Below, one piece after another: positions 28,924 to 37,919 of a stretch of 64,000 nt of DNA. The stretch comes from Leifsonia poae (GTDB lineage: Bacteria > Actinomycetota > Actinomycetes > Actinomycetales > Microbacteriaceae): positions 20,600-84,599 of the forward strand of contig NZ_BSEN01000014.1 in assembly GCF_027921845.1 (NCBI RefSeq), in the 5' to 3' direction. Position numbers and translations under genes: made by a program. Position 1 is the stretch's first letter, and each line of letters opens with the position of its first letter. The notes under the pieces are model-generated. The model saw only the letters and a program-made list of their open reading frames with translations. It ran no database searches and had not been told where the DNA came from.

Positions 28924-28983
28924 GAGGGGTCCCGCCGCTCCGTCCACAGCCCCTGTGCGACGGCGTGGCGGGACCCCTCTTTT
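28924..28983 (+). terminator. rho-independent terminator
   Basis: GAGGGGTCCCGCC (28924-28936) pairs with GGCGGGACCCCTC (28967-28979) and is followed by TTTT. It lies 17 nt after the His-rich regulator's stop codon. It is one of the few hairpins in the window with a T-run. Confidence 0.85.
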
Positions 28984-29095
28984 CGCGCGACGCTCGCCGC
29001 CCGGGCGTGTCGCTTTCTGTGAGGGCTCGCAGAGTTCCCAGGGGCGGGTCCGGCCGGCGAACCGACCCGAGCATCCCATCGGCGAGAATGGAGCC

Positions 29096-29647
29096 ATGAC
29101 CGCACCCCGCGAACAGGTCGTGCTCCTGTCCGACGACGGCACCCCCGTCGGCGTGGCCGACAAGGCAACCGTCCACACCGACGACACTCCGCTCCACCTG
29201 GCCTTCTCCTGCCACCTGTTCGACGGCGAGGGGCGCATCCTCGTCACCCGTCGCGCGCTCGGCAAACTGACGTGGCCCGGCGTGTGGACGAACTCGTTCT
29301 GCGGGCATCCCGCGCCAGGCGAGGCCATGGAAGACGCGGTGGAGCGCCGTGCTCAGGACGAACTGGGTGCCGCGATCGACAACCTCACGATCGCGCTCCC
29401 CGATTTCCGCTACCGGGCGATCGACGCATCCGGGGTCGTGGAGAACGAGATCTGCCCCGTGTACACGGCGACCGTTGCGGGCGAGCTCGCGCCGGCGCCG
29501 TCCGAGGTCGTCGAGTGGGAGTGGGTCGACGTGCGCACCCTGCTCGCCGCGGTCGAGGCGACACCCTGGGCGTTCAGTCCGTGGTTGACCCTGCAGCTGC
29601 CCGCGCTCTACGCCGATCGCTCCCTCGAAGCTTCGGATCAGCTGTGA
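29096..29647 (+). CDS. idi: isopentenyl-diphosphate delta-isomerase, type I
   Basis: A 183-residue Nudix-fold enzyme that interconverts isopentenyl and dimethylallyl diphosphate. The active-site cysteine is Cys69 in TNSFCGHP, the acid region is VVENEICPVY (Glu116/Glu118), and the metal-binding glutamates are in EDAVERRAQDEL. The length is normal for type I. ATG 29096 starts the conserved N-terminus; a GAGAAT hexamer ends 6 nt upstream, so it may be leaderless. It stands alone, as is common for idi in this group, supplying precursors for carotenoids and menaquinone. Confidence 0.96.
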   Translation: MTAPREQVVLLSDDGTPVGVADKATVHTDDTPLHLAFSCHLFDGEGRILVTRRALGKLTWPGVWTNSFCGHPAPGEAMEDAVERRAQDELGAAIDNLTIALPDFRYRAIDASGVVENEICPVYTATVAGELAPAPSEVVEWEWVDVRTLLAAVEATPWAFSPWLTLQLPALYADRSLEASDQL

Positions 29648-29842
29648 GCGGAACTCATGATTTCCACCTGTGGAATTGATTGTGGATAACTACCTATCCG
29701 GCATGCCCCGACGCGTATGACCGTGTCACCCGAACGTGGGACGCCCTCGGCACGCGTCGCCGGATGGCGACGAGTTCGCCGCTGAGGGCGGGCCGGTCGG
29801 ACGGCAGGCGCGGCAGTAGACAAACGGGTCGTCGCGACCGCG

Positions 29843-30370
29843 CTAGCTGCTCACCCGGGTCGCGTCCATGTGCTGCTCCAGCCACCAGGTGCGGCCCTCG
29901 TCGTCGGAGACCCAGCCGTCCCATTGGAACGAATCCGCCGTGATCTCGCTGAAGTTCCATCGGATCGGGCGGCCGTCGGTCTGCGTGCCGTCCTGCCGGA
30001 TGCCGTCGCGGTGCCCCGTCGCGACCAGCGTGCAGAAGTCGTTGCCGACGGCGCCGAACCAGTTCACGCGCCAGGCTCCGAGCACCGGATCGTAGACGCG
30101 CACCGTCGTGCCCTTGGTCTCGAGGACCGCCGGATCGGATGCGCTCGGGGCGACCAGCACATCCTGAACGGCGCGGCCGCCGATCGTGTACGCGAACGTC
30201 CAGTCGTAAGTGAACTCGGACCAGGCGCCGGACTCCTCATCGAGGAACCGGCACTCGGCTTTCCAGCTGCCGACGAGTTGCCCGAAGAGGTGCATCCGCT
30301 GCGGGCGCACCGGCGTGGGGCCCGAGGCGACCAGCGCCCTGGCGAAGGTCTCGTTGCTGTTCTCGCTCAT
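29843..30370 (-). CDS. hypothetical protein, lipocalin-like/DUF1579-like
   Basis: A 175-residue soluble protein. A sequence such as RMHLFGQLVGSWKAECRFLDEESGAWSEFTYDWTFAYTIGGRAVQDVL, followed by GTTVRVYDPVLGAWRVNWFGAV and WNFSEITADSFQWDGWVSDDEGRTW, suggests a beta-barrel of the DUF1579 or heme-binding lipocalin-like kind. No catalytic motif is evident. Function is unknown. It lies 108 bp downstream of dcd on the same strand and could be read through. The 195-bp gap between idi and this gene (29648-29842) shows no other feature. Confidence 0.7.
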   Translation of the reverse strand: MSENSNETFARALVASGPTPVRPQRMHLFGQLVGSWKAECRFLDEESGAWSEFTYDWTFAYTIGGRAVQDVLVAPSASDPAVLETKGTTVRVYDPVLGAWRVNWFGAVGNDFCTLVATGHRDGIRQDGTQTDGRPIRWNFSEITADSFQWDGWVSDDEGRTWWLEQHMDATRVSS

Positions 30371-30398
30371 TGCGCTGGCCTCCGGGTGCGGTCGACAG

Positions 30399-30441
30399 GT
30401 GCGGTGGTCGGATGCGGTGGTCGGGTGCGGTGGTCGGTGGA
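30399..30441. repeat. short tandem repeat between dcd and the downstream gene
   Basis: Three near-identical units of about 14 bp (consensus GGTGCGGTGGTCGG, one copy with GATGCGG). They fill part of the gap between dcd and the DUF1579-like gene. The composition resembles the GGTG-rich region at 11921-11991. Confidence 0.55.
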
Positions 30442-30478
30442 TGCGCGCAGTCGCGGGCTCGCATCCGGACGGCGCACG

Positions 30479-31084
30479 TCAGGTGGTGGGGCGACCCGCC
30501 TCGGTGGTCGTCACGTCGGTGCGGTGGAAATTGAGGTACGAACGCGAGGCGGTCGGGCCGCGCTGCCCCTGGTACCGCGAGCTGTAATCGGACGAGCCGT
30601 ACGGCTTCTCGGCGGCCGACGACAGGCGGAAGAAGCACATCTGCCCGATCTTCATGCCCGGCCAGAGCTTGATCGGCAGGGTCGCCACGTTGCTGAGTTC
30701 GAGCGTGACGTGCCCCGAGAATCCGGGGTCGATGAATCCGGCAGTGGAGTGCGTGAGAAGACCGAGGCGGCCGAGCGAGCTCTTGCCCTCGAGGCGCGCA
30801 GCGACGTCATCCGGAAGCGAGACGAGCTCGAACGTGGAGCCGAGCACGAACTCACCCGGGTGCAGGATGAACGGCTGGTCGGGGTCGACCTCGACGAGGT
30901 GCGTCAGCTCGGGCTGGTCCTCGGCCGGATCGATGAACGGGTACTTGTGGTTGTCGAACAGGCGGAAGTACCGGTCGAGGCGCACGTCGATGCTCGACGG
31001 CTGGATCATCGCCGGCTCGTACGGCTCGAGAGCGATGCGGCCGGCGTCCAGTTCGGACTTGATGTCGCGGTCAGAGAGAAGCAC
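30479..31084 (-). CDS. dcd: dCTP deaminase
   Basis: A 201-residue trimeric nucleotide enzyme of the dUTPase fold. It converts dCTP to dUTP; actinobacterial forms can go straight to dUMP. Motifs visible are [56 protein letters not shown] and [18 protein letters not shown], ending in the [19 protein letters not shown] segment that closes over the substrate. The length and start are normal. Divergent from the slipin gene. Confidence 0.97.
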   Translation of the reverse strand: MLLSDRDIKSELDAGRIALEPYEPAMIQPSSIDVRLDRYFRLFDNHKYPFIDPAEDQPELTHLVEVDPDQPFILHPGEFVLGSTFELVSLPDDVAARLEGKSSLGRLGLLTHSTAGFIDPGFSGHVTLELSNVATLPIKLWPGMKIGQMCFFRLSSAAEKPYGSSDYSSRYQGQRGPTASRSYLNFHRTDVTTTEAGRPTT

Positions 31085-31208
31085 GTTCGTAGCCTACTGG
31101 GGCCGGGTCGCTGTGAGGATGCCCACGAAACCGTGCGTAGCGGGCGAACGGACGCACAATAAAAGGGAGCGACGTCGAGATCCTCCCGACGCCATGGAGT
31201 TGAGACTC

Positions 31209-32135
31209 ATGGTTGCCTTCTATATCGTCCTCACGATCGTGATCATCGTTGCGGTCATCCTGTTCTTCATGTCGGTGCGCGTGGTCAAGCAGTACGAGCG
31301 CGGCGTGGTGCTGCGCTGGGGCAAGCTGATCGGCGTGCGCGATCCGGGGCTGCGCTTCATCATCCCGATCGTCGACGTGATGCACCGCGTCTCACTGCGG
31401 ATCGTGACGCTGCCCATCCAGTCTCAGGGCATCATCACGCGTGACAATGTGAGCGTCGGCGTCTCGGCTGTCGCCTACTACCGGGTGATCGATCCGGTGA
31501 AGTCGGTGATCGCGATCCAGGATGTGAACGAGGCCATCGATCAGATCGCCCAGACCACCCTGCGCAAGGTCGTCGGCCAGCACTCCCTCGACGAGACGCT
31601 CGCCGAGACGGACACGCTCAACGGCAGCATCCGGCAGATCCTGGACCTGCTCACGCTCGACTGGGGCGTCGAGGTCACGCTCGTCGAACTGAAGGACATC
31701 CTGCTGCCCGACGAGATGAAGCGTGCGATGGCGAAGCAGGCGGAGGCCGAGCGCGAGAAGCGGGCGAAGATCATCGCGGCCGAGGGCGAGTCCCTGGCGG
31801 CGGCGGCGCTCGGCGAGGCGTCGGACACGATGATGGCGCACCCGCTCGCACTGCAGCTGCGCAACCTGCAGACGCTCGTCGACATCGGGGTCGACAAGAA
31901 CACCATCGTCGTCTTCCCGGCCCCGCTGATGAGCACGATCGGCGAGCTCGGAACCTTCCTCGCGCACGAGACCGCCGCGAGCGCCGAGCACGGGGGTGGC
32001 GCCAACGGCGTCGCCGCCCCCGGCCTCTCCGGGGTTCCGGGCATGGTTGCCGCCTCCGCGGCGAGTATCGCGCCGGCTCCGACGCCGGCTCCCCTCGCGC
32101 CGCGGCCCGATCCATCGATTCCGGATGCGGCGTGA
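31209..32135 (+). CDS. slipin/stomatin-like SPFH domain protein
   Basis: A 308-residue membrane-anchored scaffold. One N-terminal hydrophobic helix (FYIVLTIVIIVAVILFF) is followed by a Band 7 domain (VVKQYERGVVLRWGKLIGVRDPGLRFIIPIVD ... QTTLRKVVGQHSLDETL), then a helical segment (MKRAMAKQAEAEREKRAKIIAAEGE) and a Pro/Ala-rich tail. The ATG at 31209 is chosen because GGAG lies 9 nt upstream; an ATG at 31194 is also in frame. Such proteins often pair with an NfeD protease-like partner, not seen here. A flotillin-type relative lies at 44458. Confidence 0.9.
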   Translation: MVAFYIVLTIVIIVAVILFFMSVRVVKQYERGVVLRWGKLIGVRDPGLRFIIPIVDVMHRVSLRIVTLPIQSQGIITRDNVSVGVSAVAYYRVIDPVKSVIAIQDVNEAIDQIAQTTLRKVVGQHSLDETLAETDTLNGSIRQILDLLTLDWGVEVTLVELKDILLPDEMKRAMAKQAEAEREKRAKIIAAEGESLAAAALGEASDTMMAHPLALQLRNLQTLVDIGVDKNTIVVFPAPLMSTIGELGTFLAHETAASAEHGGGANGVAAPGLSGVPGMVAASAASIAPAPTPAPLAPRPDPSIPDAA

Positions 32136-32198
32136 GGGTATAGCGCACCGGCCTTCGAGGGGCGAATACTGGGGCGCAGACATCGAGGAGGGCGCCCG

Positions 32199-32576
32199 AT
32201 GGAGATCCTTCAGGTTGCGCAGCACGCCGACGACCTCGACCGCGCCGCGGCCTTCTACGAGTTGCTGCTCGGTAGCCCGCCTGCCGCCCGGTACGACCCG
32301 CCGGGCCTGGTGTTCTTCAACGTCGGGATCGCGCGCCTGCTGCTCGAGGAGGCCGCACCCTCCGCGCTGGTCTACTTCCAGGTCGAAAGCGTCGCCACGC
32401 GCGTTACGGAGCTTCGCGCCGCGGGCATCCGGATCGTCGGAGAGCCCCACGTGATCTTTAGCCACACCGACGACACCCTCGGGCCGGCCGGGACCGACGA
32501 GTGGATGGCGTTCATCGAGGACAGCGAGGGCAACACGGTCGGCCTCGTCTCGCACGAGCCGCGCCACGACCCGTGA
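32199..32576 (+). CDS. VOC (glyoxalase/bleomycin resistance-like) family protein
   Basis: A 125-residue protein with two beta-alpha-beta-beta-beta modules. The first is VAQHADDLDRAAAFYELLLGSPPAARYDPPGLVFFNVG; the second ends EWMAFIEDSEGNTVGLVSH, where Glu in FIEDSEGN is the usual metal ligand. VOC members include lyases, dioxygenases and drug-binding proteins; the substrate is not predictable. ATG 32199 has GAGGAGGG upstream. It follows the slipin gene by 63 bp. Confidence 0.87.
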   Translation: MEILQVAQHADDLDRAAAFYELLLGSPPAARYDPPGLVFFNVGIARLLLEEAAPSALVYFQVESVATRVTELRAAGIRIVGEPHVIFSHTDDTLGPAGTDEWMAFIEDSEGNTVGLVSHEPRHDP

Positions 32577-32664
32577 GCACTGCGGCGCCGCCGCGTTCAA
32601 CGGTTCCAGGATGAATCGCGTCTGGCGTCGGCTGCGCGCGTTTCTTCCCGGAACCGATGCCGCC

Positions 32665-34695
32665 CTAGAAGGTGCAGGGCACGAGGTCGGCGACCTTCGC
32701 TGTGAGGGTCGCAGTTCCGCCGACGAGGGTCACCGTTCCGGTGCCGAGACGGCCGAGGCCGGAGAGAACGCCGCGGGGAACGCAGTTGCTGGGTGCGAGG
32801 TAGAGGGGCGAGGCCGTCGTGCCCGCCCAGCTGGTCGCGGACAGCGCGTCGGAGAAGCCGGTGCCGGACGCGATGATGGCCGTGGACGCATGCTTGTAAG
32901 CCTTGCCGTTGACCGCCACTGCGGTGCTGTAGCGGTCTGGACCGGCGAGTCGCGTCACGGCGTAGCCTGCACGCGTCAATGACGTCGCGACCCCCGGCGA
33001 TAGCGAGCCCGTGCCACCGACGAGCACGACGCTCTTCGCCTTGAGCGTCGACAGCACCTTCGCCGTGGCCGAATCGACAGAGCCCGCTGCGCCGTTGACC
33101 AGCAAGACCGGAACGCCATTGGCTCCCGCGACACCGCCGGCCGACAGGGCGTCGGGGAAGTTCGCCCCCGACGCCACGTAGACCGTGCTCGCCGTCGCGA
33201 ACGCGCGCGACACGACGGCCCGCGAAGTCGAGTACCGGTCAGCGCCAGCGACCCGCGCGACGGTGGCAGAGGGCACAGTCGCACGCAGCTTCGTGAGAAC
33301 AGCATCCGACACGGAAGCGGGGCCTCCGGCGACGACGATGGTCGCCGGCTTCAGACGTGCGACCTCGGCGGCGACGCTCGGCGGCAGCGCGCCGGGGGCC
33401 GTCAGCAGGAGGGGCCCGTCGCCATGCGCGGCAGCGGGACCTGCCGAGAGGGCATCCGGATAGATCATGCCGGACGCGATGTAGACGACGTGCGCAGTGC
33501 CAGGGAACTGCCGCTTCGAAACGGCCACCGCGATCGCGTACCGGTCGCTGCCGGCCACGCGGTCGACGCCGAGCGTCCGAACTGCCGACACGGTCGTGTT
33601 CCCGGACTTCGCGCCCGAGACATAGGCCGTACCCGTCGCCGTGTTCACCGCGACGTCCGCCGGGGTCGAGAGCGGCGTGGTCGTGACGATCGACCGCGAC
33701 GCGGTGCTGATAGTGAGGAGCTCGTTGACCGCGCCGCCTTCGAACGGCTGCGCGACGGCGGCGTAGAGGCGTCCAGCGGTCGGATCGACGTCGAGCGACT
33801 GGGCCTGGGCCGGAATTGTGATGTTCGCTGCGACCGAGGCGGCACCCCGGGGCACGACGGCGACGCTCGTCTTGTTGGAGATCGTGCGCTGTCCGACGTA
33901 GACCGTGCCGGTGCTCGGGTCAACGGCGGAAGTGGCGGGCATCCCGGCGAGCGGGATGGTGCGTGTCACGCTGTTCGTCGCGGCACTGACGACGAAGAGT
34001 GAGGGTGACGAAAGGTCGTTGCTTGCTGCATACACGACGCCCGCCGTTGAATCGACGGCGACGGAGACCTGATCGCCGAACGGCAACGAGACCGTGGTCG
34101 GGGTGACCGCCGCTCCGCCGATCGCGGTGGTGATCTGCGCCGCACTGAGCACCTTCAACCTGGGGCCGGAAGTGTTTCCGCTGGTGGCGATGCCGGCCAG
34201 GTAGATCGAGCCCGTCACACTGTCGACGCCGATGCCTGAGGCACCGCTGCCTGCGGTCGGAAGGAATGCACCGAGCGGGATGGTCGCGACGAGTGCCTTC
34301 GTGGCCGTGCTGAACACCAGCACGCTTCCGGTTTGGGCATTGACGTCCGTACGGGTCACGTACACCAGGCCCCGCCCGGCATCGAGTGCCACGTCGTCAA
34401 CCGCCTTCGCCAACGGGATCGTCTTCGCTACCGTGTTCGACGCCAGGTCGACAACCGACAGGCTGCTGTGGTCACCGCTCACCAGGGCGTACAGCGCGTT
34501 GTGCCCCGCGTCCACCGCCACGGCCGGCACGCTGGCGTACGCGTAGCCGCCGGCGGGCAATGTCACCGTGCCGACGACCGCAGAACGCGGCGTCGCGGCG
34601 TTCGCCGGAAGCGCACCGAGAGCGGCTCCCGCGACAACGGCAGAAATCGCCAGTCCGACAGTGAACCGCTTGATGTACCGGCCTGTATCCGGCAT
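32665..34695 (-). CDS. secreted protein with beta-propeller and three cell-wall-binding type 2 repeats
   Basis: A 676-residue exported protein. The signal peptide ends ALPANA. Residues of about 40-380 form YncE-like propeller repeats (AVDAGHNALYALVSGDHSSLSVVDLASNTVAKTIPL and similar). The C-terminal 280 residues contain three CW_binding_2 modules, each beginning with a RVAG-DRY motif (VDRVAGSDRYAIAVAVSK, VARVAGADRYSTSRAVVS, VTRLAGPDRYSTAVAVNG) and ending in a VVAGGPASVS-like strand. The modules are thought to attach proteins to the cell wall non-covalently. ATG 34695 is preceded by a GGGGGG run. Likely an extracellular or wall-bound protein; the ligand is unknown. Confidence 0.87.
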   Translation of the reverse strand: MPDTGRYIKRFTVGLAISAVVAGAALGALPANAATPRSAVVGTVTLPAGGYAYASVPAVAVDAGHNALYALVSGDHSSLSVVDLASNTVAKTIPLAKAVDDVALDAGRGLVYVTRTDVNAQTGSVLVFSTATKALVATIPLGAFLPTAGSGASGIGVDSVTGSIYLAGIATSGNTSGPRLKVLSAAQITTAIGGAAVTPTTVSLPFGDQVSVAVDSTAGVVYAASNDLSSPSLFVVSAATNSVTRTIPLAGMPATSAVDPSTGTVYVGQRTISNKTSVAVVPRGAASVAANITIPAQAQSLDVDPTAGRLYAAVAQPFEGGAVNELLTISTASRSIVTTTPLSTPADVAVNTATGTAYVSGAKSGNTTVSAVRTLGVDRVAGSDRYAIAVAVSKRQFPGTAHVVYIASGMIYPDALSAGPAAAHGDGPLLLTAPGALPPSVAAEVARLKPATIVVAGGPASVSDAVLTKLRATVPSATVARVAGADRYSTSRAVVSRAFATASTVYVASGANFPDALSAGGVAGANGVPVLLVNGAAGSVDSATAKVLSTLKAKSVVLVGGTGSLSPGVATSLTRAGYAVTRLAGPDRYSTAVAVNGKAYKHASTAIIASGTGFSDALSATSWAGTTASPLYLAPSNCVPRGVLSGLGRLGTGTVTLVGGTATLTAKVADLVPCTF

Positions 34696-34923
34696 CGATG
34701 CCCCCCATATTCGATTGAATCCAGGGCGATTATGCCAGCATCCGCGCGTGGGCCCGGCACGACACGTTCGTGTCTTCTGCGGCGCACGACGCCGGAGAGC
34801 GGTGCGAGCCGGGTCACCGATACCTCCTGCGTCAGTTCGTTGCCGACGCTTCAGGTTCCGAGACCGCACCGAAGCCCCGCGGCCGCCTGACCCGCGCCAT
34901 GTGAACTGCTATTCTCGGAGGAC

Positions 34924-34994
34924 GCGAGTGTAGTTCAATGGCAGAACTTCAGCTTCCCAAGCTGATAGCGCGGGTTCGATTCCCGTCACTCGCT
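34924..34994 (+). tRNA. tRNA-Gly (anticodon CCC)
   Basis: The acceptor stem GCGAGTG (34924-34930) pairs with CACTCGC (34987-34993) and is followed by discriminator T. The anticodon arm TCAGC-TTCCCAA-GCTGA (34949-34965) gives anticodon CCC at 34956-34958, reading GGG. The T-arm GGGTTCGATTCCC is present. CCA is not encoded. It is isolated, with surface-protein genes on both sides. The gap from 34995 to 35242 shows no further feature. Confidence 0.97.
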
Positions 34995-35242
34995 CTCCTA
35001 GTCACCTTTTGAGCTATGCGGGCTGCTGACCTATCCGGACAGCCGAAGCCGCCGACCTCGTGCCTCGTAAGCACCCACGACCCGCCCGCGGCGCCAGCTC
35101 CAGCGCGGTGACCCCACATAGGGCGGCACCAGTTCTAGGTATTTTGTGGTTTCATCCGACGCTGGATACTGATGTGACCCAACGCAGTCACATGAGATGA
35201 CGCCAATCGCGCCGCACCCGAGCCGCCGAAAGCCGAACCGAA

Positions 35243-35398
35243 ATGCCGACCACAGACACCATCACCGCCCGCCCCGACAGCATGGTCGCCCTGGACCTCT
35301 GCGACTTCTTCGCCTCACCTCACCCGCACCGGTGGGAGTACACGAACGGGCATCTGGTGTGTGCGTACTGCGACTGCAAGCAGTCGCTCTCGTCGTAA
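35243..35398 (+). CDS. 51-residue Cys-rich small protein
   Basis: The frame begins MPTTDTITARPDSMVALDLCDFF and ends with HRWEYTNGHLVCAYCDCKQSLSS. The CxxCxC near the C-terminus (VCAYCDC) with nearby His and Cys residues could bind a metal ion or form disulfides. The frame is 156 bp with a TAA stop. No clear ribosome site precedes the ATG, so translation is unproven. It sits alone between tRNA-Gly and the LAATG surface-protein gene. I do not recognise a family. Confidence 0.5.
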   Translation: MPTTDTITARPDSMVALDLCDFFASPHPHRWEYTNGHLVCAYCDCKQSLSS

Positions 35399-35464
35399 GG
35401 TCGTCGATAACCTCGACCGGCACCAGGGTTCGAGCTTGGCGCCCGCCGCCGAATAGCCAACCCC

Positions 35465-37657
35465 CTACGCACCGCGGCTCGCGCTGCGACGACGGTTCAG
35501 CAGCACCCCGACGCCGCAGAAGATGGTCAGGATGGCGAGGCCGGCGGGCAGAGCGATGTCACTGCCGGTGGCGGCGAGGCCACCGTCACCGCTCGCACCT
35601 CCCGAGGTAGTGGGTGGCGCAGGGCTGATCGGTGGGGTCGGGCCGGCAGGGGTGGTGATGGTGAGAGCGACCACGGCCACAGTCGTGTCTGTGCCGACCG
35701 TCTGGGTGACGGTGAATTCGTGTGGCCCGGCCGTGAGGGCGACGACCGGGACGACCGTCCAGGTGCCGTCGGATGCGACAGTGGCGCTGCCGACGACGGC
35801 ACCGGCCTCGTCGGTGATGGTGATCGTCGCGCCCGGCTCGCCGGTTCCGGCGAAGGTGGGTGTGCGGTCCGTGGTCGACGCCCCATCGGCCGGGGCGGTG
35901 ATGGTGACAGGGGCGATGCCCAGAGGACCGTTGACCGTGATGTCGACGACGGCAGTACTGCCGTCCGAATCTGTTGCGGTTATGGCGTGCGGGCCGCTCG
36001 AAAGCGCGGTTGAGATGAGGGACCAGGTGCCGTCCGCGAGGACCGTCGTCGTCCCGAGGACGGCGCCGGTTTCGTCGGTCACCGTGACGGTCGAACTGGG
36101 CGTCGCCGTTCCGGTGATGGTCGGGGTGTCGGTGGCGATGGTCGAACCGTCTGCGGGTGAGGTGATCTGTATCGGTGCGGGGATGGCGACGGTGATTGCG
36201 GTGGACTCGGATGTCGCAGTCGTCCCGGTCCCCTGGGTGGCCGTGATCGTGTGCGGCCCGTTCGAGAGGCCGGTGGCCGGGGTCAGCGTCCATGAACCGT
36301 CCACCCCGACGGTGGGCGTGCCGAGGGTTGCGCCGGTCTCGTCGGTCACGGTGACGATCTGACCGGGTTCACCCGTTCCCGTGATGACGGGGGTCGCTGT
36401 CGTGACCGTGCTCCCGTTCGTCGGGCTGCTGATCGTGACCGGGGTGAGAGTGATCCGCAGCGTGGAATCCTCTATCTCTCCCGAATCCGACATGCCGGCC
36501 GGCACCGTCGACTGCGCACTGTCGTAACCGATCCGGAGTCGTGCGTTGGCGACCTGGGACACCACTCCCGCCGGCACCGTCCACGTCAGGTCTGCGGTTG
36601 CCGCACCTGCGGGAACCACTGCTGTCGCCTGCTCGTCTGCGCCGAACACGCCGTCCCCGTTGAAGTCGATCCAGCCGGCGAGGGTCGACGCCGTCTTGGT
36701 CGGGCCGCCTGCTGCGTTCGACACCGGAACAGTCGCCGTGTAGGCCTGCCCGGCCAGCGCTGTGGAGAGCGCCGGCCATGCGGGGGTTCCGTCGTTCGTG
36801 CTCGACGGTGCTGCGACAGCGGTCGTGTTCAGGATTTCGGCGTTGTCGTTGGATGTCGACGGTCCGATCGCCACGTCGGAGCGGAGCGCGGAGGCTGCAC
36901 CGTAGGTGTCGCCGAGGTTCGAGCCGTCCTCATCGGCGGAGACGGTCGTGTAGTAGAACGCTGACGCCGTGCTCGGCGTAGCTCCGCCTTCAGCGTGCCG
37001 TGCGAGCGATACCCCGAACGTCACCTGCGTCACCGTCCCGCTGACCTGCACCGAGCCACAGCCCTGCGGGGACGTATTCGGGCCCAGTGGAGATGTGCAG
37101 GCCGGAGCCCCACCTCCCGCTGTTGCGGCAGGATTGTCGGCGACGATCGACGTCGAACCAACCCTCCAGCCCGTCCAGCCCGCGGTCGGAGTCATCGTCA
37201 GGCCGCCCTGCAGATCCAGGCGCAGCGTGCTGGAGGCGAACATCGTCGGAGTCGAACCGGCAGCCGGGCTCCCATTCAGATTTGTGAAGTGGATCGACGG
37301 GTTGGTGACCGGGCGGCTGAACGTGTAGGTGACAATTCCGACCGGGCGGTACACGTCATCCGTGGCACCGGAGGGAACGAACGCGGTTCGCGTCTGGTCC
37401 GCGTTCAGGATTCCGGTGGGCGCGTAGGTACCGCCTCGCGGAGCCAGGCTTCCTCCACCGGCGAACGGCCCCATGCTGCCGAGCGCGCTCAGGGTCACGG
37501 TGACGCCGCCCGGAAACGTGGCGACTCCATTCGTCCACTGTGCGCCCGCAGCGCCGGCAGGCGCCTGAGCTGCCTGTGCCGACAACGGCACACTCACTCC
37601 CAGGGCGACCACAGCCATCACAAGCGCAGCGACGCCGACCCTCTTCGCGACCCCCAT
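35465..37657 (-). CDS. LAXTG-anchored surface protein with GEVED and Ig-like repeats
   Basis: A 730-residue wall protein. A signal peptide (RVGVAALVMAVVALGVSVPLSAQA) is followed by a CshA-like domain (FPGGVTVTLSALGSMGPF..., TYTFSRPVTNPSIHF). A GEVED-like domain follows (LAGWIDFNGDGVFGADEQATAVVPAGAATADLTW ... SDSGEIEDSTL). Four Bap-type Ig repeats come next, each beginning VTISSPTNGSTV-like and containing VTVTDETGA. The C-terminus is LAATG (694-698), a hydrophobic helix and NRRRSASRGA, a sortase E-type signal. ATG 37657 has AAAGGG upstream. Likely an adhesin. No sortase is in the window. Confidence 0.85.
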   Translation of the reverse strand: MGVAKRVGVAALVMAVVALGVSVPLSAQAAQAPAGAAGAQWTNGVATFPGGVTVTLSALGSMGPFAGGGSLAPRGGTYAPTGILNADQTRTAFVPSGATDDVYRPVGIVTYTFSRPVTNPSIHFTNLNGSPAAGSTPTMFASSTLRLDLQGGLTMTPTAGWTGWRVGSTSIVADNPAATAGGGAPACTSPLGPNTSPQGCGSVQVSGTVTQVTFGVSLARHAEGGATPSTASAFYYTTVSADEDGSNLGDTYGAASALRSDVAIGPSTSNDNAEILNTTAVAAPSSTNDGTPAWPALSTALAGQAYTATVPVSNAAGGPTKTASTLAGWIDFNGDGVFGADEQATAVVPAGAATADLTWTVPAGVVSQVANARLRIGYDSAQSTVPAGMSDSGEIEDSTLRITLTPVTISSPTNGSTVTTATPVITGTGEPGQIVTVTDETGATLGTPTVGVDGSWTLTPATGLSNGPHTITATQGTGTTATSESTAITVAIPAPIQITSPADGSTIATDTPTITGTATPSSTVTVTDETGAVLGTTTVLADGTWSLISTALSSGPHAITATDSDGSTAVVDITVNGPLGIAPVTITAPADGASTTDRTPTFAGTGEPGATITITDEAGAVVGSATVASDGTWTVVPVVALTAGPHEFTVTQTVGTDTTVAVVALTITTPAGPTPPISPAPPTTSGGASGDGGLAATGSDIALPAGLAILTIFCGVGVLLNRRRSASRGA

Positions 37658-37919
37658 CGGACAACCCTTTCCCGGGAAGTCGACGTGGCCGTCTCCCCCT
37701 GTTTGCGTGTCACGAGTGTTTCGAGACAGAGAGTACGCCCAGCGGACCACTCATTGCTACGGCCTGATCTAGGGCGCGATGTGAGGCGCTCTCTGCGCTC
37801 GCAGGTGGATCAGTAGGGCGACCCCTGAAACTCGACCCCTCGATTCGACGAACCGCGCACTCTCGGTTGACATCCGCCATGTCAGGATGGGACGCGTGCT
37901 GCCGGGAGGGCCGGCAGCC

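Noticed and set aside
34924..35464. Integration site of a mobile island at tRNA-Gly
   Set aside because: No integrase gene and no direct repeat of the tRNA 3' end could be found in the window.
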